DNA from: CAWIVH01 sp963839475
Lineage (GTDB): Bacteria > Acidobacteriota > UBA6911
Reading direction: 5' to 3'
Length of the DNA stretch: 64,000 nucleotides
NCBI GenBank assembly: GCA_963839475.1
Contig: CAWIVH010000005.1
Location: 62,001-126,000, forward strand
The notes below the pieces were generated by a model. That model made no database searches. It worked only from the letters and a program-made list of their open reading frames with translations, and was not told the DNA's origin. The translations under genes were made by a program, and so were the position numbers. Shown piece after piece: positions 26,484 through 33,216 of this stretch. Position 1 is the stretch's first letter, and each line of letters opens with the position of its first letter.

Positions 26484-27242
26484 ATGGCAATTTTCGCAAG
26501 GATCGGCAGGCTCTTCAGGGGATTTATTAGCCTATTTGTCAGCGGTTTGGAATCGAGCAATCCCGAGGCTTTGATGGAGGCTGCCCGGCAGGAATTCCGG
26601 GACAAGATGGCTCAGTACAATTCTGCCCTGGCGCGCATGGCAGGGGTCGCCGAGCGCCTGAAATCCCAGATTAAAACCAAAACCGTCAAAGCGCAGGACC
26701 TCGAACGCCGCATTCTTGCCAACCATCGTGCCGGCAACATGGACCTTGCCGGCAGCCTGGCTCGCGAACTGCAGGAATTGAAGGCCGATCTTGCCGTGGA
26801 TACCCAGGAGCTGTCGGACACGGAGGAGGGTTATCAAGGTAACCTCCGGCAGGCTAAAGTGGCCCAGAAGGAATTCGAAGACAAGCTGCGCCGCCTGGAA
26901 AAGCAACTCTCCCAGGTGAAAATCAAGGAAGCTCAGGCCGAAGCGGCTGCGGCATTGAGCAGCGCGGCCTTTACGGTGGGTGATCTCGGCGACACCATGA
27001 AGACGGTCGAAGACATTCTCGCCAAGCGCTATGAGGAGTCCGCCGGCAAAGCGCGTGTGGCCAAAGATCTGGTGGATGTGGACAAGTTGCGGGAAAAGGA
27101 AAGCGAATCCAAAGCCCTGGAACAGGCTGCCCTTGCCGAATTTCTTGCCAGCCAGGGTATCCAGGCGCCGGCCGCTGCCGAGACTCCCGCAGCAGCCAAG
27201 GAAATCGGGCCGTCCGGCGGCGGCGGGCCGGCCGGGTCCTAG
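26484..27242 (+). CDS. PspA/IM30 family protein
   Basis: A 252-residue, mostly helical protein with the PspA/Vipp1 pattern: a short N-terminal amphipathic helix (MAIFARIGRLFRGFISLFV), then long helices with NPEALMEAARQEFRDKMAQYNSALA, as at the PspA start. A Pro/Ala/Gly-rich tail ends the protein. PspA and Vipp1 are ESCRT-III-superfamily proteins that coat and remodel the inner membrane. I chose the ATG at 26484 because GGAG lies six bases ahead; another ATG at 26472 has none. The 143-base gap before it may hold its own promoter, but I see no clear one. Confidence 0.85.
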   Translation: MAIFARIGRLFRGFISLFVSGLESSNPEALMEAARQEFRDKMAQYNSALARMAGVAERLKSQIKTKTVKAQDLERRILANHRAGNMDLAGSLARELQELKADLAVDTQELSDTEEGYQGNLRQAKVAQKEFEDKLRRLEKQLSQVKIKEAQAEAAAALSSAAFTVGDLGDTMKTVEDILAKRYEESAGKARVAKDLVDVDKLREKESESKALEQAALAEFLASQGIQAPAAAETPAAAKEIGPSGGGGPAGS

Positions 27243-27363
27243 TCCGCACACTGGAACGGGACCTCCGGGGATGGTCCGTTTCCTGAAAGCCGTATTTTGC
27301 GAATCCCCGCGGTCAGGTTCTTATCATTGGACGTCAAACTCGGGTAATGCAGCGGAGTGACTT

Positions 27364-29076
27364 ATGGCAGAAGAAGGCAGTGCAAAGCTTACGCCCCTCG
27401 GCAAGCTACTTTCCGTGCTACTCATTCTCGGTTTGTTCGGGATCGGCGGGTACATCGTCTACAAACGCGGATTAGCGCCATCTCCAGGAAAGGGCGGAGC
27501 CGTTTCCGAGGCGCCTGAAACAGAAGCACCAGACACGGCAGGCGTAACTACGGTGAAGGAATACAAGTACGTCCCGGCCGAAAGACTTCCGGCGGTCAAA
27601 GGCGTCAGCCAGTACAAGTGGAGCGAGACCGAAAAAGTGCTCAAATTCAGCTACAACGTCTGGGCCGGCTGGTTGCCCGTGATTGCGGCAAACCACGGCA
27701 CGAAGCCGAATCCGGAAAGTATCTTCTTTAAAAAATACGGCTTCAAAGTCCAGATGGATCTGATGGATGATCCGGTCGTCGCCAGGGATGCATTCGCGGC
27801 AGGGGAGGTCCACACTCTGTGGGGAACGGTCGACATGCTCGTGCTGATGGCGCCCGAACTGGTGAAGGATTCCCGCACGGCTCCTCGTATCATGCAGCAG
27901 ATCGACTGGTCCAACGGCGGTGACGGTATCGTCGTGCGCAGCTCCATCAAATCGGTGAGCGATCTCAAGGGGAAAACAGTGACTTTCGCGCGTAATTCCC
28001 CGAGCGAATACTACCTGACTTCGCTATTGCTGTCGGCCGGCATGCGACCCGCTGATATCAAGGTGAAATATACGGCGACTGCTTTCGAAGCAGCGGCTGC
28101 ATTTGTGGCCGACAAGAAGGTGGACGCCTGTGTTTCATGGGCGCCCGACATATACAAGATCCCCGAACGCGTGGCGGGTACGCGGATCCTGTCCAGCACA
28201 AGCGATGCCAACAAGCTGATCGCCGATGTCTATGCGGTTCGCGCCGATTTCGCACGCGACCATCCGGACATCGTTGAAGGGTTGATCTCCGGGATATTCG
28301 AAGGCATGGACTTCGTGAAACAGAATCCCGAGGCTGCGGCCAAGTGGATGGCCGATGCCTTCAGCATGAAGCAGGAAGAGGTCATGGGCATGAAGAACGA
28401 TGCCCATGCCACCAATTTCGCGGAAAATATCCAGTTCTTCCTGAATTCGTCCAATCCGACGAATTTCGAGCGGACCTGGAAGAATGCTTCTTACGTTTAT
28501 CGTGAACTCGGCAGCATCGGTGCCCCCGTCCCGTTCGACCAGGTGATGGATTTCAGCATCATTCAGAAACTTCAGAAGAAGGGAGCCTTCCCCAATCAAA
28601 AAGATGAGAGCGTTGCCGCTTTTACGCCCTCCAGTTTCCGGAAGGTCACAGCCGAAGCGCCGATTCTGACTCAGACTATCCGCATCAACTTCTTCCCCAA
28701 CTCGGCAAATCCTTATGAGTCTGCGCGTGATGAAGCCGGGACAGTGATCCAGGGGAAACTCTATGACCCGAACGTGGATGCTACCATGGAGCAAGTGGCC
28801 CGCCTGGCGGGACAGTTCGCCCGGGCGGTCATCCTTGTCGAGGGGCATGCCGACTCCAGCATGAAAGGCCGGGTTCCGCCCCAGGCGGTGCGCGATCTGA
28901 GCCTGGCAAGAGCTGAAGCCATTAAACGGTCCCTGATCGAAAAGTTTAAGTTCGACCCCAACAAATTCAGCATCGAGGGGAAAGGCTGGGATGTGCCGGC
29001 CGACGCGAACGATCCCAACAATCAGGCGCTGAATCGCAGGGTCGAGATCAGCGTGTTCCCACCCGAACAGAAGTAG
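27364..29076 (+). CDS. Membrane-tethered solute-binding protein fused to a C-terminal OmpA domain
   Basis: A 570-residue protein in three parts. Residues about 13-33 are one membrane segment (LGKLLSVLLILGLFGIGGYI) without a cleavage motif. Residues about 70-400 match NitT/TauT-type periplasmic binding proteins (FSYNVWAGWLPVIAAN, WGTVDMLVLMAPEL, KGKTVTFARNSPSEYYL, VDACVSWAPD). Residues about 435-570 are an OmpA-like peptidoglycan-binding domain with VEGHADSS near 494 and a final NQALNRRVEISVFP. One end would thus sit in the inner membrane and the other on the cell wall. This is the expected partner of the ABC permease and ATPase upstream. GGAG precedes the ATG. Confidence 0.87.
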   Translation: MAEEGSAKLTPLGKLLSVLLILGLFGIGGYIVYKRGLAPSPGKGGAVSEAPETEAPDTAGVTTVKEYKYVPAERLPAVKGVSQYKWSETEKVLKFSYNVWAGWLPVIAANHGTKPNPESIFFKKYGFKVQMDLMDDPVVARDAFAAGEVHTLWGTVDMLVLMAPELVKDSRTAPRIMQQIDWSNGGDGIVVRSSIKSVSDLKGKTVTFARNSPSEYYLTSLLLSAGMRPADIKVKYTATAFEAAAAFVADKKVDACVSWAPDIYKIPERVAGTRILSSTSDANKLIADVYAVRADFARDHPDIVEGLISGIFEGMDFVKQNPEAAAKWMADAFSMKQEEVMGMKNDAHATNFAENIQFFLNSSNPTNFERTWKNASYVYRELGSIGAPVPFDQVMDFSIIQKLQKKGAFPNQKDESVAAFTPSSFRKVTAEAPILTQTIRINFFPNSANPYESARDEAGTVIQGKLYDPNVDATMEQVARLAGQFARAVILVEGHADSSMKGRVPPQAVRDLSLARAEAIKRSLIEKFKFDPNKFSIEGKGWDVPADANDPNNQALNRRVEISVFPPEQK

Positions 29077-29091
29077 CTGCAAGACGGTTGC

Positions 29092-29144
29092 GTTCCGGCA
29101 GCCCCGCAGCGCGGGGACTGCCGGAACAGACCGGCCCGGTTTTT
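29092..29144 (+). terminator. Strong hairpin followed by a short U tract
   Basis: The arms at 29092-29107 and 29111-29127 pair over 16 bases with one bulged base and a three-base loop (AGC). A second small GC-rich hairpin (CCGGCCCGG at about 29131) is followed by five T at 29140-29144. It could end the module or act as an attenuator before the VWA gene, which starts 24 bases later. Confidence 0.5.
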
Positions 29145-29167
29145 CCTTTCATCCAGGGAGGAGGACC

Positions 29168-29935
29168 ATGAAATCGCTGCGCTGGTTTTCAGTCATCTTG
29201 TTGCTCTTGCTTTTGCCTCCCGGCTGCAAAATTGAAAAGCGCCGCGCAAGCCATCCCGGCATCAATCCGCTCGAAAGCCAGCTCAAGTACCCCGCAATGG
29301 TGAACCGCCGCGATGGGATCGCGGCCGCCATTCTTTTGGATACGTCAGGTAGCATGCACGACAGACTGGTCGACGCGGATGGCCAGTCCAAGCCAAAACT
29401 GGCTATTGCCCTTGTAGCTCTGGAAAGTGTGATTCGCCAGTTCGAAGATTTTGCACGCAAGAATCCGGACCGGCAGGTCGTTGTCGGCATCTATGAATTC
29501 AGCACCCGGGATGAAGAGCCGCGCTGCCGGGAGGTTGTGCGCCTCGGCCCTCCCAGCCTCGAGGCCGCACAGGCGGCCCTGAAAAAGGTAAAGGCGAACG
29601 GCGGCACTCCGATCGGAGACGCCATGATCCAGGCCAAACGGGACCTTGATGTCACCGGATACACGCGACGTCATATGCTGGTGATCACCGATGGCGAGAA
29701 CAACCGCGGCTATGCTCCCGGAGACGTGGCCAATGTCATTTCGCGACAGCCCGATGAGGAAAGAACATCCCTATACTTCGTGGCTTTTGATACCAATGCC
29801 GAACCTTTCCGAGCAGTCCGGGACGCCGGCGGGCTGCTGCTTTCCGCTTCGAGCGAGCGTGATTTAAACCAGACCCTGGATTTTGTCTTGACCGGGAAAA
29901 TCCTCGCCGAAGCCCCCGTTAGCCCTTCCCGGTAG
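29168..29935 (+). CDS. VWA-domain lipoprotein
   Basis: A 255-residue exported protein. The signal ends with a lipobox LPPGC (Cys20), so it should be a lipoprotein facing the periplasm. Residues about 48-240 are a von Willebrand A domain with a complete metal-ion-dependent adhesion site: DTSGS (58-62), Thr147 in NGGTPIGDAM and Asp175 in ITDGENN. VWA domains bind protein partners and often pair with AAA+ ATPases. It lies at the end of the 21.4-29.9 kb module; a hairpin separates it from the solute-binding/OmpA gene, so its expression may be reduced or partly separate. Confidence 0.88.
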   Translation: MKSLRWFSVILLLLLLPPGCKIEKRRASHPGINPLESQLKYPAMVNRRDGIAAAILLDTSGSMHDRLVDADGQSKPKLAIALVALESVIRQFEDFARKNPDRQVVVGIYEFSTRDEEPRCREVVRLGPPSLEAAQAALKKVKANGGTPIGDAMIQAKRDLDVTGYTRRHMLVITDGENNRGYAPGDVANVISRQPDEERTSLYFVAFDTNAEPFRAVRDAGGLLLSASSERDLNQTLDFVLTGKILAEAPVSPSR

Positions 29936-30021
29936 CTATTCAAGCCAAACCCAAAAGGTCGCCAAGACTTCCAAGCCGTGCATGGTTGCTCGGATCCCGG
30001 AAAACTCGCGCGGATGGAAGC

Positions 30022-30052
30022 TTGACAAATCTTTACCGATCGGTAAAGATTT
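30022..30052 (+). promoter_or_regulatory. TetR promoter with overlapping 26-base palindromic operator
   Basis: TTGACA (30022-30027), 17 bases, then AAAGAT (30045-30050) form a good promoter. A perfect 26-base palindrome with core TTTACCGATCGGTAAA covers 30027-30052, between and across both boxes. The TetR gene starts 23 bases later, so the regulator very likely represses itself here. Confidence 0.85.
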
Positions 30053-30072
30053 TGGGCTTTGGAAGGGCTGCT

Positions 30073-30645
30073 ATGAAAGGTGCCAGGGAAGCGATTACAC
30101 GGGCTGCGATGAGCCACTTCGCCAAGAATGGATACGCCGGGTCGTCCATTCGCGAGATTTGCGCCGCGGCCGGCGTAACCAAACCGGTGCTCTATTATTA
30201 TTTCCGCGGCAAAGAACACCTCTACGACGAGTTGATGATCGATTCTTTCAATTATTACCTGAAAGTGCTTCTCAGCGCATCACGAAAGACCGGCACCGTC
30301 CGGGATCGACTGATCCGGGTAGCCCGGAACGATTTGAACTCCGTCAAGGATGATCCCATACGGTCGCAGTTCCTCTTACGCATGATCTTCTCCCCTGAAT
30401 CGAGGCGTCCCGACTTTGACTATGTAAAAGAGATGGAGCGCCAGCGACAGGTTTTTATGGATGTATTCGAGGATGGAGTCCATGCCGGAGAACTGCAGGG
30501 AAATCCGCGCGAACTGGCAACCGCTCTCATGGGCCTCGACCTCATTGCCATCCTGGAAAACCTGTTCACCGGCCGTTCCACCCTCAATCGGCGCACTGCC
30601 GCGCGGCATGTCGACCTTCTCCTGAGGGGTTGTAGTGTGCGATAA
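30073..30645 (+). CDS. TetR/AcrR family transcriptional regulator
   Basis: A 190-residue regulator. The N-terminal helix-turn-helix spans about residues 24-46 (SSIREICAAAGVTKPVLYYYF), the standard TetR DNA-binding domain. The C-terminal part is the ligand-binding helical domain. I chose the ATG at 30073 because GGAAGGG lies before it, and because the frame upstream runs through the operator. A related palindrome lies in front of the efflux genes, so it probably controls both itself and the tolC/MFP/RND operon in response to a drug-like ligand. Confidence 0.92.
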   Translation: MKGAREAITRAAMSHFAKNGYAGSSIREICAAAGVTKPVLYYYFRGKEHLYDELMIDSFNYYLKVLLSASRKTGTVRDRLIRVARNDLNSVKDDPIRSQFLLRMIFSPESRRPDFDYVKEMERQRQVFMDVFEDGVHAGELQGNPRELATALMGLDLIAILENLFTGRSTLNRRTAARHVDLLLRGCSVR

Positions 30646-30649
30646 GGGA

Positions 30650-30669
30650 TTTACCGATCGGTATAGAAT
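30650..30669 (+). promoter_or_regulatory. Second TetR operator and -10 region upstream of the efflux operon
   Basis: TTTACCGATCGGTATA at 30650-30665 shares 14 of 16 core positions with the operator at 30027-30052. A -10-like TATAGA/TAGAAT at 30662-30669 overlaps its right half. No good -35 is visible. It sits between the TetR stop and the outer-membrane factor start at 30683. Confidence 0.7.
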
Positions 30670-30682
30670 AAGGGCGTTATTT

Positions 30683-32044
30683 ATGGCGTTCTCAAGATCC
30701 TGTCTCCTTGCAGTTTTCGTGCTCTTCGCCATTGTGGTGATGCTTCCGGCGCAGATTCTAAATCCGCCGCTGACCCTGGCCCAGGCCATCGACCTGGCCC
30801 TCAAGCGAAATCCCGAGGTGATTCTGGCCCAGGCCCAGTTGGACGAGCTCCTGGGACGTGTGAAGGAAGTGCGGTCGGGCGCTTTTCCCCAGGTCAACTT
30901 CGAAGGGTTCGGGCTGCGGTTGCGGGACCCCAGCATCCTCAACAGCTCCAGTTTCGACAAATTGCCGCCCGAATTCCGGAATGCGCTCAGTCCCGTGCCG
31001 GCAAACCTCTTCGATTTGGCTTTAAGCGTAAAACAGCCGGTCTATACGGCCGGCAAGGTGCGAACGGCGGTGAACCTGGCTGAGGAAACCAGGCTGGAAA
31101 AGGCCGCGGCGCTCGAGGTTGCCCGCCAGCGGGTTGCGTTCAAGGTGTTTCAGGCTTATCACGATCTTCTGTTGGCCGAGGAAAACCTCAGTGTGATTCA
31201 AGAAACCTATCAACAGCGGAAAAAACACCTGGAATTCGCCAGAGCCCGGTTCAGCCAGGGAGTGGCCACCGAAATCGATGTTCTCCGGTCGGAGGTGAAT
31301 GCCGCCAACCTCGAGCCCGCGCTCATCCGTTCCGAGAACCGGATCCGGCTGGCGCGCGCCGGCCTCAATAATCTCATGGTTGAGGACCTGGACGCTCCCA
31401 TCCGGTTAGCCGGCAAGCTGGAATACAAGCCCGTAAAAATCGAGCCCCTGGAAGAGATACAGTCGATGGGTCTGAAGTCCAGGCCCGAACTCGACGCCGC
31501 TCGACACATCGTGTACGAGGCGGGTCTTTATCAGAAACTGGCCCGGTCCGAAAACAAACTTGCAGTCGATTTGGACGGGAGGTGGGGCTACAACATGCGA
31601 GATTGGCGGAACGCCTTCGACAACAACTTCACCCGCTGGAATATCACCGTCAATTTCAAATTGCCGCTATATGACGGCGGGCGTAAGGCGGGGCTGCTCG
31701 TTCAAGCCCAGGCGAAACTGACCTCCGCGGAACAGAATCTGGCGCAGCTCGAAAATGGAGTACGACTGGAGATCAAGTCTGCCTACGATGATCTCGAGTC
31801 GTCCGCCAAAGCTTTCGCGGCGGCACAGCTGAACGTCGCCCAGGCCGAAAAAGTGCAGAAAATGATGCAGGCGAATTATCAATACGGCGCCGTCACAACC
31901 CTGGATGTCGTCGATTCTCAGACGGCCCTGATAGTGGCCCAGAATGCCAGGATCAATGCGACCTATGATTATGAACTGGCGAAGGCCCGTCTGCGGCTGG
32001 CTTCCGGCCGCCCCATACTTGACGGAGCAGCGAACCTGCCATGA
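30683..32044 (+). CDS. TolC family outer membrane efflux protein
   Basis: A 453-residue protein with an N-terminal signal (MAFSRSCLLAVFVLFAIVVM) and two OEP repeats. Its helices are typical (LTLAQAIDLALKRNPEVILAQA near the mature start, and KVQKMMQANYQYGAVTTLDVVD near the end). It should form the trimeric outer-membrane channel for the pump made by the next two genes. The ATG at 30683 follows AGGG with eight bases of spacing. Its stop overlaps the adaptor start (ATGA at 32041-32044). Confidence 0.92.
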   Translation: MAFSRSCLLAVFVLFAIVVMLPAQILNPPLTLAQAIDLALKRNPEVILAQAQLDELLGRVKEVRSGAFPQVNFEGFGLRLRDPSILNSSSFDKLPPEFRNALSPVPANLFDLALSVKQPVYTAGKVRTAVNLAEETRLEKAAALEVARQRVAFKVFQAYHDLLLAEENLSVIQETYQQRKKHLEFARARFSQGVATEIDVLRSEVNAANLEPALIRSENRIRLARAGLNNLMVEDLDAPIRLAGKLEYKPVKIEPLEEIQSMGLKSRPELDAARHIVYEAGLYQKLARSENKLAVDLDGRWGYNMRDWRNAFDNNFTRWNITVNFKLPLYDGGRKAGLLVQAQAKLTSAEQNLAQLENGVRLEIKSAYDDLESSAKAFAAAQLNVAQAEKVQKMMQANYQYGAVTTLDVVDSQTALIVAQNARINATYDYELAKARLRLASGRPILDGAANLP

Positions 32045-33213
32045 AAAAACCTAATGCTCTATATACGTTGGCTCTCATCCTTTTCGCTCTGCTTTGGACG
32101 ACGGGGTGCGGCGATGCGCGAAACGCGGCACAGGCTGAAATGCCGTCGACCCCTGCCTCCCCCGTCCTGGTGGTTAAAGCCGGGTCGCCTCAGCGTGGGG
32201 AATGGATTGTTACCGTACCGATTTCGGGCGATCTACGATCCCAGTCCAGGGTTGAGGTTCGTGCCGAAGTGGGCGGCCGCCTGATCGCGACACATTTCAA
32301 GGAAGGCGACATGGTTCGCAAGGACCAGTTGCTGGCTGAAATCGATCCGGTCAATTATCGCCTGGCGCTGGACCAGGCAGCAGCGGCTGTCGGAGTCGCC
32401 GAAGCGGGGCTCGCACGCGCCCGCATTTCCGCCGATCATGCCCGCCGCGAGAAAGAGCGTGCGGACAATCTGCTGCGCTCAGGGGGCATTACCGAGAAGG
32501 ATCATCAGGCTGCTTCCACGGGCGTCAGCGAAGCAGAATCCCAGGTGAATTTCGCTTTGGCGCAGGTGAATCAAGCCAAAGCATCCGTGGCGATCGCGGA
32601 AAAGTCGCTTCGCGATTGCCGCATTCTGGCTCCCACGGACGGCCACATCCAGAGAAGATACTTTGATGCGGGATCACTCCTGCCTGCCGGTTCTCCCCTT
32701 TATATGCTCGTGGATAACAGCCGGCTGGAACTGGAGTGTCTGCTCCCCTCCTACCGGTTTGCCGAGATCCGTTTGGGCCAGCCTGCGGTCTTCACTACTC
32801 CTACCTGGGGGGATCAAAAATTTAACGGTGTGGTCGTTTCAACCAATCCCGCTGTGGACTCGGATAACCGGTCAATCCGGGTCACGATAAGAATAGACAA
32901 TCCCCGCAGCGCATTGCGGACGGGGATGTTTGCCCGGGGAGAGATCGAGATCCGCCGGCAGCGGAGCGCGCTTATTATTCCCAGATCCGCGCTGATCGCC
33001 GAACAGGAGGAATCCGGCTCGGGAAGCGTATTTCTCATCGTCGACGGGAAAACGGCCAGGAAGGCGGTTGAAATCGGCGGAATCAACCAGGACAAAGTCT
33101 GGGTCAAAAGCGGCCTTGAAGATCGCGATTCCGTGATTCTCGAAATCGGACCCGCTGTGAAGGACAAAATGACGGTTCGGGCAGCCGCCTCCGGCGCCAG
33201 GCAGGGGGACTGA
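32041..33213 (+). CDS. RND efflux periplasmic adaptor (MFP) lipoprotein
   Basis: A 390-residue membrane-fusion protein. The signal ends with TTGC (Cys23), so it is probably a lipoprotein. It has the lipoyl/barrel order: SRVEVRAEVGGRLIATHFKEGDMVRKDQLLAEIDP, a helical hairpin at about 115-190, then the second half ending with a membrane-proximal domain. It links the RND pump to the TolC channel. It overlaps the TolC gene and precedes the pump gene by three bases. Confidence 0.93.
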   Translation: MKKPNALYTLALILFALLWTTGCGDARNAAQAEMPSTPASPVLVVKAGSPQRGEWIVTVPISGDLRSQSRVEVRAEVGGRLIATHFKEGDMVRKDQLLAEIDPVNYRLALDQAAAAVGVAEAGLARARISADHARREKERADNLLRSGGITEKDHQAASTGVSEAESQVNFALAQVNQAKASVAIAEKSLRDCRILAPTDGHIQRRYFDAGSLLPAGSPLYMLVDNSRLELECLLPSYRFAEIRLGQPAVFTTPTWGDQKFNGVVVSTNPAVDSDNRSIRVTIRIDNPRSALRTGMFARGEIEIRRQRSALIIPRSALIAEQEESGSGSVFLIVDGKTARKAVEIGGINQDKVWVKSGLEDRDSVILEIGPAVKDKMTVRAAASGARQGD

Positions 33214-33216
33214 AAC

